Below are positions 27,158 to 36,875 of a stretch of DNA of 64,000 bases, one piece after another. Under the pieces are notes generated by a model that saw nothing but the letters and a program-made list of their open reading frames with translations, had not been told where the DNA came from and searched no databases. The DNA comes from Terriglobales bacterium (lineage in GTDB: Bacteria > Acidobacteriota > Terriglobia > Terriglobales > Acidobacteriaceae). The stretch's first letter is position 1; each line of letters begins with the position of its first letter. Location: the NCBI GenBank assembly GCA_025980765.1, contig JAICXB010000002.1, forward strand, positions 62,001-126,000. The letters run 5' to 3'. Position numbers and translations under genes: made by a program.

Positions 27158-27772
27158 ATGAATAAGTTTTCTCGTTCTCTCTCCAGAAACACAGCGACAA
27201 TCCGCTCTACCACTGTGCTTTGCGTTCGCCGGGACGGCAAAGTGGTGATGGCTGCCGATGGACAAGTCACATTGGGCGAAGGCGTAATCAAGCACAACGC
27301 GCGCAAGATTCGCCGGCTGTATCAGGACAAAATCCTTGCCGGCTTTGCCGGATCCACGGCAGATGCGTTCTCGCTCTTCAGCCGCTTTGAGACCAAGTTG
27401 GAGCAGTATCACGGCAATCTGGGGCGGGCGGCGGTGGAGCTCGCCAAGGACTGGCGCACGGACAAGATCCTGCGCAACCTGGAAGCGTTGCTCATCGTTG
27501 CCGATCCGGGTCAGACATTTCTCATCAGCGGCTCCGGAGATGTGATCGAGCCCGATGAAGGGATTGCGGCGATTGGCAGCGGAGGTTCTTATTCGCTGGC
27601 GGCGGCGCGCGCCCTCATGAACAACACCAACCTGCCGGCGCGCAAAATTGCAGAAGAGGCAATGAAGATCGCAGGACAAATCTGCATCTACACCAACGAT
27701 CGGATAACCTTTGAGGAATTGACGGCAGCTCCCGCAGCCGCCGTGGGCGCGCACGACGGTGCCCAGGGTTAA
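27158..27772 (+). CDS. hslV: ATP-dependent protease subunit HslV
   Basis: Proteolytic subunit of the HslUV (ClpQY) protease, an N-terminal-nucleophile threonine peptidase. The mature N-terminus [21 protein letters not shown] begins at Thr18, so a 17-residue propeptide would be removed, longer than usual. The Lys and Gly-rich landmarks [21 protein letters not shown] and [15 protein letters not shown] are intact. The unfoldase gene hslU is not adjacent: the next gene converges. The last four residues (GAQG) and stop are encoded by an intergenic word repeat shared with the YihY gene. Confidence 0.93.
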   Translation: MNKFSRSLSRNTATIRSTTVLCVRRDGKVVMAADGQVTLGEGVIKHNARKIRRLYQDKILAGFAGSTADAFSLFSRFETKLEQYHGNLGRAAVELAKDWRTDKILRNLEALLIVADPGQTFLISGSGDVIEPDEGIAAIGSGGSYSLAAARALMNNTNLPARKIAEEAMKIAGQICIYTNDRITFEELTAAPAAAVGAHDGAQG

Positions 27773-27868
27773 CACGAAGGTCATTGAGACCAGAACTATA
27801 GGTCCAGCTTCCCCTTCTTTTTTGGTGACCTTTCCCAGTTTTCGTGACCTTCGTGTTAACCCCAGGGA
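27758..27868. repeat. GGTTAACACGAAGG word inverted repeat (copy 2)
   Basis: Begins inside the hslV coding sequence. Positions 27758-27783 are identical to the complement of 47348-47373. The opposite arm, CTTCGTGTTAACCCC, ends just before the serA stop. It lies between convergent genes. Confidence 0.75.
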
Positions 27869-27872
27869 TCCT

Positions 27873-29462
27873 TCAGATCTGCGCAGCCCGAACGCTGGTC
27901 ACGGCCGCAATGCTGCTTAATTCCTTCAGGGCTGCCGCCGTGACTGGCTGATCCGTCTGCACTACGGCCATGGCCTCCGCCTCGCCAGATGAGCGTCCGG
28001 TCTCATTGCGTCCCAAGGCAAAGTTAGCGATGTTAATTCCGTTCTTTCCCAGAATGGTCCCAATTTGTCCAATCACACCGGGCACATCGCGGTTGCGCAA
28101 TACCGTGAGATGACCTTCGAGCGGCGTTTCCACATCGAAACCATCGAGATCAAGCAGACGCGGCGAGCGTCCATGCAACACGGTTCCGCGGACGCGATGT
28201 TCTCCCTGATGAGTTCGCAGGCACAGTGAGATCACATTCCCCGCGCCACCATCTTCAGGACGCTTCTGCTCCTGAACAGTGATCCCGCGCTCGCTGGAAA
28301 GCGAAACGGCATTGACCAGGTTTACACTGTCGATGCTTTGCTTGAGCGTGCCTTTCAACACTGAATTACGCAGTAATGCGGTCTTCCTGTCTGCGAGCCG
28401 CCCGTGGTATGACACGGAAATCAACTCGGCGTTGCCATTGCTCAACTGCGAAAGAAACGTCCCGAGCTTCTCCGCGAGTTCCATATAGGGATGGAGTTCA
28501 GCGTATTCCTCGTCGCTTAACGACGGTACGTTTACGGCGTTTTGAATCACACTGCGCTTGAGATATTCCTTTACCTGCAACGCGATCTGCACCCCGACGA
28601 GTTCCTGCGCCTCGTTGGTTGATCCAGCAATGTGTGGCGTGGCAATCACGTTGGGAGCATTGAGCAAGGCGTTGTCTTTCGGCGGCTCTTTCGAAAAAAC
28701 GTCGAGTGCTGCGCCGGCGACCTGTCCAGAACCGAGGGCCTCGAGGAGCGCGGAATCCTCGATCAGCTCTCCCCGCGCGCAGTTCACGATGCGAACTCCG
28801 GTCTTCATCTTTGCCAGGGCGGAGGCGTTGATCATTCCTACGGTTTGCGGAGTAAGGCCAACGTGCAGGGAAATATAGTCGGAAGCGGCATACAAGGGAT
28901 GTAGCGCTAACAGTTCGATCTCGAGTTCATGAGCCAATTGCTGGGAAACGAAGGGATCGTAGGCAACCACCCGCATCCCGAACGCCTTTGCCCGCCGCGC
29001 TACTTCAACGCCCACCCGGCCGAGTCCGATGATGCCCAGAGTCTTGCCGCGCAGCTCGGTTCCTTGCAGCGACTTCTTCTCCCACTTGCCGGCGCGCGTG
29101 CTCTGATCAGCACGGGGGATGAAGCGCGCCAGCGACAGCATCAGTCCCAGGGTATGTTCGGCGACGGCGATGGCGTTGGCTCCCGGGGTGTTCATCACCA
29201 CCACGCCTTTGCGCGTGGCGGCATCGATATCGATGTTGTCCACGCCCACGCCTGCGCGGCCAATCACGCGCAAACGCCGCGCCGCATCAATAACGGCGGC
29301 GTTCACGTTTGCGGCGGAGCGGACGACCAGAGCATCGCAATCGCGCACCGCCGAGATCAGATCGCCTTGAATCTGCTCGGCAGTGACGAGCTCGAAATCA
29401 GCTTCATCTCGAAATATCTTCAGCGCTGCGGGAGAGATTTTTTCGGCAACGACGATCTTCAT
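27873..29462 (-). CDS. serA: D-3-phosphoglycerate dehydrogenase
   Basis: 529-aa long-form (type 1) PGDH: 3-phosphoglycerate + NAD to 3-phosphohydroxypyruvate, the first step of serine synthesis. The Rossmann motif GLGRVGVEVARRAKAFG is near residue 147. Catalytic Arg/Glu/His lie in NCARGELI, ALDVFSKEPP and TPHIAGSTNEAQ. An intervening domain (about 315-450) and a C-terminal ACT domain (about 455-529, RDVPGVIGQIGTILGKNGIN) complete it, so serine feedback is possible. ATG 29462 overlaps the aminotransferase stop (ATGA), showing coupling. The frame upstream of 29462 belongs to that gene's end. Confidence 0.95.
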   Translation of the reverse strand: MKIVVAEKISPAALKIFRDEADFELVTAEQIQGDLISAVRDCDALVVRSAANVNAAVIDAARRLRVIGRAGVGVDNIDIDAATRKGVVVMNTPGANAIAVAEHTLGLMLSLARFIPRADQSTRAGKWEKKSLQGTELRGKTLGIIGLGRVGVEVARRAKAFGMRVVAYDPFVSQQLAHELEIELLALHPLYAASDYISLHVGLTPQTVGMINASALAKMKTGVRIVNCARGELIEDSALLEALGSGQVAGAALDVFSKEPPKDNALLNAPNVIATPHIAGSTNEAQELVGVQIALQVKEYLKRSVIQNAVNVPSLSDEEYAELHPYMELAEKLGTFLSQLSNGNAELISVSYHGRLADRKTALLRNSVLKGTLKQSIDSVNLVNAVSLSSERGITVQEQKRPEDGGAGNVISLCLRTHQGEHRVRGTVLHGRSPRLLDLDGFDVETPLEGHLTVLRNRDVPGVIGQIGTILGKNGINIANFALGRNETGRSSGEAEAMAVVQTDQPVTAAALKELSSIAAVTSVRAAQI

Positions 29463-30715
29463 GCGCTGACCGTTGCCATGGTCGCCGCGCAGTCGGCGGC
29501 AGGCCGGCCGCAGGAACAACGCTGGTCCGCCTCAAGCAACTGAGCTAAAGATGTGCCGCGCCGTCTGGCATAGACCTGCTGCGCGACTTTGAGTCCAACT
29601 CCCAACAGATCGCGCCCACGCAACTGCGAGAGCACCTGCTCAAGCCCGCCGATCATCGCGATCGTGTCCAGATAATCGAAGAAGCCGAGATGGGCAACGC
29701 GGAAGATTTGTCCCTTCATCTCGCCTTGACCATTGGAGAGCACGCCGGCAAATTGCTCTTTGAATCCTTTCACAATAGCGCCGGAATCCATGCCGTCAGG
29801 CGCGAGCACAGCAGTGACGGCGGAAGCGGGAGCTGTAGGAGCGAATAACTTAAGACCCATGGCGGTCAGTGCTGCCCGGGTCATCTCCGCCGTCACCTCG
29901 GCGTTGTGGATGAGCGCATCGCGTCCCTGGGCGATGTTTCCTCCGCTGGTGGCAGCGATGTAGTCGAGCGCGGCCCCGAGCGCCGCAATCAGAGCCACAG
30001 CCGGCGTGTAGGCCGACTCGCCTTTGGCTGCAGACTTGCGTTCCTTTCGTAGATCGAAGTAGTAGCGCGGGGAACGCGACGTTTCCATGCGCTGCCAGGC
30101 CCGATCGCTGACTGCGCAATAAGCCAGACCGGGCGGAATCATCACCGCCTTTTGCGATCCGCCGATGATTACATCGATGCCCCAGCCGTCCACGTCAAAA
30201 TGCGTAGTGCCGAGTCCCGTAATGGCATCCACCACCAGCAATGCGCCGCTGTCGCGCGAGAGTGCCGCAATATTCTCGATGCAATGCCGCGCTCCGGTCG
30301 ATGTTTCCGTGGACTGTACGAAGATCACGCGCACATCGGGAGTGTTTCGCGCGCGCACTTCCTCTATGGAAAATGTCTGGCCATAGGGCACGCTGACGAC
30401 GTCCACCTCACACCCGAACGCTTTTGCCAGACTGACCCATCTTTCGCCAAACTTGCCGGCGCTGAGCACCAGTACGCGGTCTCCGGGCGAGGTGAGATTC
30501 GAGACCGCCGCTTCCATGGCGCCGGTACCGGAAGAGGCGAGCAGGATGACGTCATTCTTGGTGCCGATGAATTCTTTGAGTTGCGAGAGCACGCGTTGAT
30601 AAATCGCGCGAAATTCGGGAGTGCGATGGTGAATGTCTGCCGCAGCCATTGCCAATTGCGCCGACGGCAGGAGCGGCGTAGGACCGGGGGTAAAAAGACG
30701 AACTTTCTTGAGCAT
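29459..30715 (-). CDS. Class V aminotransferase (phosphoserine/alanine-glyoxylate type)
   Basis: 418-aa PLP enzyme of the alanine-glyoxylate / small archaeal-type phosphoserine aminotransferase group. FTPGPTPLLPSAQLAMA is the N-terminal signature, and IIGGSQKAVMIPPGLAY holds the PLP Lys (about residue 190). Being first gene of a pair coupled to serA, it most likely performs the second step of serine synthesis, transaminating phosphohydroxypyruvate. A roughly 35-residue C-terminal extension with CSCGRPAADC is not part of the usual fold. Start ATG 30715. Confidence 0.85.
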   Translation of the reverse strand: MLKKVRLFTPGPTPLLPSAQLAMAAADIHHRTPEFRAIYQRVLSQLKEFIGTKNDVILLASSGTGAMEAAVSNLTSPGDRVLVLSAGKFGERWVSLAKAFGCEVDVVSVPYGQTFSIEEVRARNTPDVRVIFVQSTETSTGARHCIENIAALSRDSGALLVVDAITGLGTTHFDVDGWGIDVIIGGSQKAVMIPPGLAYCAVSDRAWQRMETSRSPRYYFDLRKERKSAAKGESAYTPAVALIAALGAALDYIAATSGGNIAQGRDALIHNAEVTAEMTRAALTAMGLKLFAPTAPASAVTAVLAPDGMDSGAIVKGFKEQFAGVLSNGQGEMKGQIFRVAHLGFFDYLDTIAMIGGLEQVLSQLRGRDLLGVGLKVAQQVYARRRGTSLAQLLEADQRCSCGRPAADCAATMATVSA

Positions 30716-30813
30716 AAACTTATTTTACGGGCTCAAGGCTGGCTTCGCATGCCTCTGGTTCTGTGCTAAAGTCCTCGCCCTGTTTGCCTGCTCAGGATTT
30801 CTGAGGTGAGCGC

Positions 30814-32457
30814 ATGAATGGAACCATGATGGATTACCCGCTCACGCTGACTTCGCTGCTGGAGCGCGCCGGCCATTTCTTCCCCTCAGTCGAAATCGTA
30901 TCGCGCGAGCCGGACAAATCAATTCATCGCTACACGTATCGCGAATTCTATGGCCGAGCCCGAGCGTTAGCGTCCGGGCTGATGAACGCGGGGCTAGCGC
31001 GAGGTGACCGGGTAGCCACTCTCATGTGGAACCACCGGTCGCATATGGAAACGTATTTCGGAATTCCGGCGGCGGGCGGAGTGGTTCACACCCTGAACTT
31101 ACGTTTGCATCCGCAGGAGTTAGCCTATATTGCCAATCACGCCGGTGATCGCTTCCTGATCGTTGATGACGTGCTCTTGCCGGTCTTCGAGTCCATTCGA
31201 CAGCAGACACATTTTGAACGTGTTTTCGTGGTTTCGCATGAAAGCTGCGCTGTCGAGTCCAGTCACGAAGATTACGAGTCCCTGCTGGCGAGCGCGGCGG
31301 ACACATTCACATATCCCGACCTAAATGAAAACGAAGCGGCAGCGATGTGCTACACCTCAGGAACCACAGGCAAGCCGAAGGGAGTTGTCTATTCCCATCG
31401 TGCCCTGGCGTTGCACTCGCTCTCTTTAGCGTTGCCCGACCATTTTGATATCTCGCGCAATGATGTGGTCTTACCTGCCATGTCGATGTTTCATGCGAAT
31501 GCCTGGGGAATGCCCTATGCCACTTGCATGGCCGGCTCAAAGCTGGTTTTTCCCGGGCCGAACGTCGACGCAGTCAGCCTGCTGGATCTGATCGTCAATG
31601 AGCGAGTGACGCGCACCGGCGCGGTGCCGACGGTCTGGCTGAGCGTCATTCAGGAGCTCGAGCACAATCCCGGCAAGTGGACTCTTCCGAAAAATCTGCG
31701 CATCTTCGTCGCCGGTTCGGCCGCCCCCGAATCCCTGTTCCGCCGATTTGACAAGTTTGGCGCGACCATCGTTCAGCCCTGGGGCATGACCGAAACTACT
31801 CCCATTGCCACCGTGAGCACGCTAAAGCCGCAGATGTCGCAGTGGCCCGACGACCAGAAGTATCAGGTCCGCGCCAAGCAAGGCTTGCCCGCGCCATTCA
31901 TCGAATTGAGAGCAGTTGCAGAGAGCGGGCCAGTTCCCTGGGATGGCAGCACGTTGGGCGAGCTGCAGGTGAAGGGTCCGTGGGTCACCGGGAGGTATTA
32001 CAAGATGCCGGAAGAGACCTCGCGCTGGACTCCGGATGGCTGGTTCTGTACCGGCGACATCGTGAATATCGATGGCGAGGGATACATCAAGATCATGGAT
32101 CGAGAGAAGGACTTGATCAAATCCGGCGGCGAGTGGATCAGCTCAGTCGATCTGGAGAACGCCATCGTCGCGCATCAGGCGGTGCAGGAAGCCGCAGTGA
32201 TCGCCATCTATCATCCCAAATGGCAGGAGCGCCCGCTCGCCCTGGTGGTGCTCTGCGAAGGCTACTCCGTAACTGCGCAAGAGCTGCGCGCGCTGCTGGC
32301 GCAAAAATTTGCCAAATGGCAATTGCCCGATGATTTTGTCTTCGTGAAAGAACTGCCTCACACCTCGACGGGAAAATTGCTGAAAGTGGAGATGCGCAAG
32401 CAATACGCCGACTGGTACGGGAATGCCGGTAACGCGCAGACATCCACCGGAAGCTGA
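30814..32457 (+). CDS. Fatty-acid-CoA ligase (AMP-binding)
   Basis: 547-aa ANL-superfamily adenylating enzyme: carboxylic acid + ATP + CoA to acyl-CoA. The P-loop-like core motif [18 protein letters not shown] is near residue 179; [10 protein letters not shown] is near 320 and the hinge/Asp motif [34 protein letters not shown] near 410-445. The catalytic Lys is in [14 protein letters not shown] near the end. The sequence looks like medium/long-chain FadD3- or AlkK-type ligases. GAGGTGA lies 5 nt before ATG 30814. It is divergent from the serine genes. Confidence 0.92.
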   Translation: MNGTMMDYPLTLTSLLERAGHFFPSVEIVSREPDKSIHRYTYREFYGRARALASGLMNAGLARGDRVATLMWNHRSHMETYFGIPAAGGVVHTLNLRLHPQELAYIANHAGDRFLIVDDVLLPVFESIRQQTHFERVFVVSHESCAVESSHEDYESLLASAADTFTYPDLNENEAAAMCYTSGTTGKPKGVVYSHRALALHSLSLALPDHFDISRNDVVLPAMSMFHANAWGMPYATCMAGSKLVFPGPNVDAVSLLDLIVNERVTRTGAVPTVWLSVIQELEHNPGKWTLPKNLRIFVAGSAAPESLFRRFDKFGATIVQPWGMTETTPIATVSTLKPQMSQWPDDQKYQVRAKQGLPAPFIELRAVAESGPVPWDGSTLGELQVKGPWVTGRYYKMPEETSRWTPDGWFCTGDIVNIDGEGYIKIMDREKDLIKSGGEWISSVDLENAIVAHQAVQEAAVIAIYHPKWQERPLALVVLCEGYSVTAQELRALLAQKFAKWQLPDDFVFVKELPHTSTGKLLKVEMRKQYADWYGNAGNAQTSTGS

Positions 32458-32517
32458 CGTTCTTCGAACCCATTTTATTCGCCATATCTTCGCCTTTGTG
32501 GTAGGCTCTTTCGCACT

Positions 32518-33048
32518 ATGAAAATCAGCGAGATGCTTCTTCCCGAGTACGATCTGGAAGTCGTTAACACCCGCAAACTCCTCGAACGCGTGCCGCAGGA
32601 CAAGTTCACTTGGAAGCCGCATGAAAAATCGATGACGCTTGGACAGCTGGCCGGGCACGTTGCCGAACTACCGACCTTCCTAAGCGTTATTATCCGCACT
32701 GAGAAGTTGGAACTCAGTAATACAGACCTGCGTCCGTTTCAGCCGGCGAGCACAGCCGAGTTGGTCGAGGTCTTCAACAAGAACGCCGTGGATACGCGAC
32801 CGACGATCGCCGAGGTAAGTGATTCCGATTTGGGCAACGAGTGGCAGCTAACGTTTCAGGGGGCTTCTATCTATGGAGGGCGCAAGTCTCTGCTGCTATT
32901 GAATACGCTCGGCCACATGATCCATCATCGCGGGCAACTTACGGTCTACCTTCGACTGGTTGGAGTCGCGTTTCCCGGAATGTACGGCCCATCGGCGGAC
33001 GAGATGGGGATCTTCGAAGGCGGGCACCCGCGACAAGCAGACAGCTAA
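32518..33048 (+). CDS. DinB-family putative metalloprotein
   Basis: 176-aa four-helix-bundle DinB/DUF664 protein. The metal-binding His are in LAGHVAEL (about residue 47) and LNTLGHMIHHRGQLTVYLR (about 130-148), which match the three-His site. Relatives include bacillithiol and mycothiol S-transferases, but most acidobacterial members are uncharacterised. No Shine-Dalgarno is seen before ATG 32518. TAGGCT 10 nt upstream may be a -10. Confidence 0.85.
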   Translation: MKISEMLLPEYDLEVVNTRKLLERVPQDKFTWKPHEKSMTLGQLAGHVAELPTFLSVIIRTEKLELSNTDLRPFQPASTAELVEVFNKNAVDTRPTIAEVSDSDLGNEWQLTFQGASIYGGRKSLLLLNTLGHMIHHRGQLTVYLRLVGVAFPGMYGPSADEMGIFEGGHPRQADS

Positions 33049-33179
33049 CATAGGAACGCCTTCAAATAGGCCCCAGAGCATTGTCAAACCGTGTGGCACA
33101 GCCGCACTCGGCTGGAGCGACGAATGGAGAGCTCCAGCCCGAGCGCGACAGTGGTACACGCGCTAAACGGTTCCCGCCT

Positions 33180-33809
33180 TTAGATGCTGTCCTTCTCTCC
33201 GTGCATCTGCACGTAGACGAGCGCGATACTGGAACCGCTACCTTCCTGTTTGATGGCAACGATATGCTGCTTATCGCGGGTGCCGGCCTTCAGCTCCGTG
33301 GTGTTCTTGTCATGGATATCGATGTTGCCGAAATGGTCTCCGTGTGACTTGCCTTTATCTTCGCAAGTGATTGCCTGGCTGTCCTTGTCTGTTCTCTCCT
33401 GGTCCTTATCCATGCCAACGTAGGTATCGCCCCGGCATTCCAGCACCTTGCCGTATTTCTGCGACATATCTTTCTTGTACCAATCGAGAACCTTGTCGGG
33501 AGCATCCTGGCTTTCATAGTTCAGCGCGATCACTTTGAGGTCGCCCCACGGACTGGTGATGTTGACGTTGGCCTTGTCGTCATCGCCATCGTGCTTTTTT
33601 TCGGTCAGGCGTGCACCGGGATAGACGTTGAGCCCAGTTTCTTCGGGCTTCACCTGATCGGTGTGTACGCTGATGGAAGCAAAGGGCGTCTTCACCTCGA
33701 CATTGTCTGGGTTCTTTCCATCTTTGCTGACCTGCACGCAGGCGGTCGAGAGCAGCACCGCAACGACCAGCAAAGCCGGCAGAAAGATCTTGTTCATCGG
33801 AATCTTCAT
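33180..33809 (-). CDS. Lipoprotein of unknown function
   Basis: 209-aa predicted lipoprotein. The signal MNKIFLPALLVVAVLLSTAC has a lipobox ending STAC. After a charged linker come LNVYPGARLTEKK, DKVLDWYKKDMSQKYGKV and an Asp/Lys-rich region ending in a beta-like segment. AGGAG lies 7 nt before ATG 33809, which is preferred to the ATG further upstream. The YPGA plus DxVLxWYK pattern recurs in acidobacterial envelope proteins in my experience, but no function is known. Confidence 0.65.
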   Translation of the reverse strand: MKIPMNKIFLPALLVVAVLLSTACVQVSKDGKNPDNVEVKTPFASISVHTDQVKPEETGLNVYPGARLTEKKHDGDDDKANVNITSPWGDLKVIALNYESQDAPDKVLDWYKKDMSQKYGKVLECRGDTYVGMDKDQERTDKDSQAITCEDKGKSHGDHFGNIDIHDKNTTELKAGTRDKQHIVAIKQEGSGSSIALVYVQMHGEKDSI

Positions 33810-33840
33810 TTTGTTACTCCTGTACAACGGCGAATCAAAT

Positions 33841-33922
33841 ACAACAGCTCTACCGCTACAGTGGATTCGCAGCGGATCGATCCCTGGGATCCGTGATGAC
33901 CCTTGGAATCCGTGGTAAAGCC
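33841..33922. repeat. CAACAGCTCTACC / ATCCGTG word repeat invading the GH3 gene end
   Basis: Shares CAACAGCTCTACC with the repeat at 5695, followed by GGATTCGCAGCGGAT- and GGAATCCGTGG-type words. It overlaps the last 20 or so codons of the GH3 gene. Confidence 0.6.
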
Positions 33923-35847
33923 TTCGTTTTTTCGGCCGCCTGCAGCTCGCCCGGCTTCATTTCGAGCCCAAAGCCGCGCTCTGCAATTCCCGGCAAACTC
34001 ACCGGCAGCCGACCCTTCGTCTGCATCTCGCCAAATAGGACCTTTACCGCGCTGCGGTCCGAGGTCGGCGCGTTGGAATAGGTGCAAATATATGTCTGCA
34101 CTGCGGGGAAGCTCATTGCCAGATACGGGTTGCCCATCGCAATCACCACTGTTTTGGTCGCGGCAGCGTCGAGAAGTTGCTGCATCAGCGTTCCCGTCGC
34201 ATCGTTCAGGCCGACTGTATTCGTGAGCTGGCCATTAACCATCGTCTGTTTGGCTGCCGTAGGTACTACATAGGCCGCGACTACCACCTTTTGTGCCTGG
34301 CGGGCGGCATCGACAATCTCCGGCGCCATTGGCCCGGCGGTCCTGCTGTCGACAAAGAAGATTCGCGCACCGTGAACTCGCTTCCGCATCTCCAACTCAA
34401 AGACGCGCCCGTATTCACCGCGCACATCATCGGTAATAACCACGGCAACGATACTCGCAGCCGTTCCTGGCGAAACAGTTCCTGGCGATGGATACGACGG
34501 CGGGCCTTGCGCGGTTCCAGGACTTTTCGGGAATGGGAGCGCCTGCCCGTTGTCGCGCACCAGCGTAGTAGCGGCATCTGCGACTTGCTGCGCAAAGTCG
34601 AGGCTCTCAGGACGGCTGACGATGTGGGGAATCTGCTCCATATCCACCACTCGCGCCTTATTCAAGCCCAATGAGGCCTTCGCTCGCAGGACCTTCAACA
34701 CTGAAGCATCAATCTGGGCCTTCGAGATTTCGCCGTCCTTTGCCGCCTGCAGCAGTCCATTGAAGGCGCCATCCAGGTCCGACGGCAGCAGCACCATATC
34801 ATTGCCTGCCTTCACCGCATCGACAGCCGCGCGCCCTGAGGGGTTAGGACCGTTCTCGGGGTACAGACGCGTCAATCCATGCATCTCCAGCGCATCGGTT
34901 ACGATGAGTCCCTGAAAATGGAATTGGTCCTTGAGCAGGTCGGTCACCACTTTGTGCGAGGTAGTGGCAACCTTGTTGGGGTCGGGTTCCAAAGCGGGAA
35001 TGGTGACGTGCGCCACCATGATGGAATCCACGCCCGCCTTCACCGCTGCCTCAAACGGCGGCAACTCGACTGAGTCGATACGCTGCAGATTGCCGGGAAC
35101 GGTGGCCACTCCGAGATGCGAATCCGTCGCCGTGTCTCCATGTCCCGGAAAATGTTTGGCGGTGCTGAGCATGCCGTACTCGCGAGAGCCTTTCACGTAC
35201 GCGGCAACCATCTCCCCGACCTCAACCGGATCTTCGCCAAAAGAACGCGTGTTGATGATGGGATTCGCCGGATTGATATTCACATCCGCATCGGGAAAGT
35301 AGTTCCAATGCACCCCGATTGCCCGCGACTCCTGCGCGGTAATCGCCGCAAACTTCTCCTCCCACTCAGGATTGAAGGTGGCTCCAAAGGCCATGGCATG
35401 AGGAAATGCGGGAGTCTCGTTCAATCGCATGGAGAGGCCGCGCTCGAAATCGGCTGCGACCAGCAGGGGTAGCTTCGACTCCTTCTGCAGCATGTTCGTC
35501 ACCGCCGCCGCTTCGTACGGCAGGTCCTTAATCAGCAGACCGTCGGAAACGCGAACGGTTAACAGGACCGAGCCTAGATGATATTTTTTGACCTCGTCGC
35601 GTATGTGTTTGTATTCATCGCTGTCCACGTTCAGAAAGTCGGCAAAGGCCCGCACCTGAATCATCTGCCCGATCTTCTCCTCGAGTGAGAGCTTCTTGAG
35701 CGTCTTCTCTGCCCACTTATTCCCCTCGGAAGTGAGTTGGACGGGACCAGGTTTGACGAATTTTTGCTCCTTCGCGAAGGAAGAAGACGCGACCAGAACT
35801 AGCAATAGCAGTGCAGAGAATAAGTATCGGAAACGAAATAGATGCAT
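33856..35847 (-). CDS. Glycoside hydrolase family 3, beta-N-acetylhexosaminidase-like
   Basis: 663-aa exported GH3 enzyme. A signal peptide (FRYLFSALLLLVLVASSSFA) is followed by a TIM-barrel domain with the NagZ hallmark KHFPGHGDT (about residue 234). The putative nucleophile Asp is in IVTDALEMHGL (about 314). A C-terminal GH3_C alpha/beta domain (about 430-640) ends VLFGEMQTKGRLPVSLP. The KHFPGHGD loop places it with N-acetylglucosaminidases, probably acting on peptidoglycan fragments or chitin oligomers. The C-terminal tail RIPRVITDPRDRSAANPL is encoded by a word repeat and is unlikely to be native. Longer starts up to 35949 precede the signal peptide and are not favoured. Confidence 0.88.
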   Translation of the reverse strand: MHLFRFRYLFSALLLLVLVASSSFAKEQKFVKPGPVQLTSEGNKWAEKTLKKLSLEEKIGQMIQVRAFADFLNVDSDEYKHIRDEVKKYHLGSVLLTVRVSDGLLIKDLPYEAAAVTNMLQKESKLPLLVAADFERGLSMRLNETPAFPHAMAFGATFNPEWEEKFAAITAQESRAIGVHWNYFPDADVNINPANPIINTRSFGEDPVEVGEMVAAYVKGSREYGMLSTAKHFPGHGDTATDSHLGVATVPGNLQRIDSVELPPFEAAVKAGVDSIMVAHVTIPALEPDPNKVATTSHKVVTDLLKDQFHFQGLIVTDALEMHGLTRLYPENGPNPSGRAAVDAVKAGNDMVLLPSDLDGAFNGLLQAAKDGEISKAQIDASVLKVLRAKASLGLNKARVVDMEQIPHIVSRPESLDFAQQVADAATTLVRDNGQALPFPKSPGTAQGPPSYPSPGTVSPGTAASIVAVVITDDVRGEYGRVFELEMRKRVHGARIFFVDSRTAGPMAPEIVDAARQAQKVVVAAYVVPTAAKQTMVNGQLTNTVGLNDATGTLMQQLLDAAATKTVVIAMGNPYLAMSFPAVQTYICTYSNAPTSDRSAVKVLFGEMQTKGRLPVSLPGIAERGFGLEMKPGELQAAEKTKALPRIPRVITDPRDRSAANPL

Positions 35848-35982
35848 GGAGGCAAGATAGCAGAGACACAGCATCAAGCAAGCAACTAACGCTGGCTCAG
35901 CCCCGACCCTTGATCGGAGAAATCCCGCGGCTACAAAAACATTGAGCAACTCTGGCCAGAGTTGAACCCTCTACTAATAGGT

Positions 35983-36834
35983 ATGTGGAAGTTCAGGCCA
36001 AAGATCGGCACTGTGATTTCCAGTCTGGTCAGCTTCTTAGTTCTCGCTGCCTTGCCAATCCATGCCGCCAATCCGGCAGAGCAGGAGCTGCAAACAAAGT
36101 TCCTAAACCGGGCGGTATTCATCCGAGGGTTCTACAGCAATGATGATCTGAGCTTCGACGCCCAAGGGAAACCGATAGGCAGTCCCACTCCTGGACCATG
36201 GTCCCTTGCTTTGTTCGAAGTCCAAAAGGTGAAACTGGACAAACATCGAATAGAGTTTAACGGCTTCAGAGCGGCCTCAGTCTTCGATCCGGAGAGCAAG
36301 AAGTTCAAAAGTGTGCCGTTGAAGAACCAGGAGAGGGTTCGGCTAACCATTATTGCCGATACCAGGTCTGCATTGCCGGGCGCGCTCAACGATCTGGCAA
36401 ATCACGTGCTCACGAGCAGGCTCATAGCTGCAGACGTTCCAAAGTACTGGCATGACTTCTTCGATGGCAGGGCCCAGCAGCCACGTCCTAACGGAGAGCA
36501 GTTCGGAGTCATTTCGGGGGAGCAGTTCGAAGGAGATCCAGTGTACCGCTCAGGTGTGGGTCCCGGGTTCACTCCGCCAAAACTCAAAAGCAAGTCGGAG
36601 CCGAACTATTCCGAACAGGCGCGGAGCTCTCATATCCAAGGCACAACGGTCATCGAACTCATCATCGACAAGAGAGGTGTTCCACGGAATCTTCAGGTGG
36701 TGAGAGCCATTGGGTTTGGGCTCGATTATCGGGCAATTGAGGCCGCTCAGCAATGGCGGTTCGACCCCGCCACATTTAACGGGGTTCCGGTGCCCGTCGA
36801 GATCTGGGTGGAGGTTGAGTTTCGGCTGTTCTAA
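35983..36834 (+). CDS. TonB C-terminal domain protein
   Basis: 283-aa exported or membrane-anchored protein. A hydrophobic segment (about residues 8-30) is followed by a domain of unknown identity (about 35-170). It ends with a TonB-type C-terminal domain (about 195-283; PNYSEQARSSHIQGTTVIELIIDKRGVPRNL..AIEAAQQWRFDPAT). Free-standing TonB-C proteins of this kind are abundant in Acidobacteriota, and many lack the Pro-rich spacer of true TonB. ATG 35983 is chosen over TTG 35962. A role in energy transduction to outer-membrane receptors is possible but unproven. Confidence 0.75.
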   Translation: MWKFRPKIGTVISSLVSFLVLAALPIHAANPAEQELQTKFLNRAVFIRGFYSNDDLSFDAQGKPIGSPTPGPWSLALFEVQKVKLDKHRIEFNGFRAASVFDPESKKFKSVPLKNQERVRLTIIADTRSALPGALNDLANHVLTSRLIAADVPKYWHDFFDGRAQQPRPNGEQFGVISGEQFEGDPVYRSGVGPGFTPPKLKSKSEPNYSEQARSSHIQGTTVIELIIDKRGVPRNLQVVRAIGFGLDYRAIEAAQQWRFDPATFNGVPVPVEIWVEVEFRLF

Positions 36835-36875
36835 ATGCGAGGACCTGAACCATTGATGATTTAGACTGGGTCACC

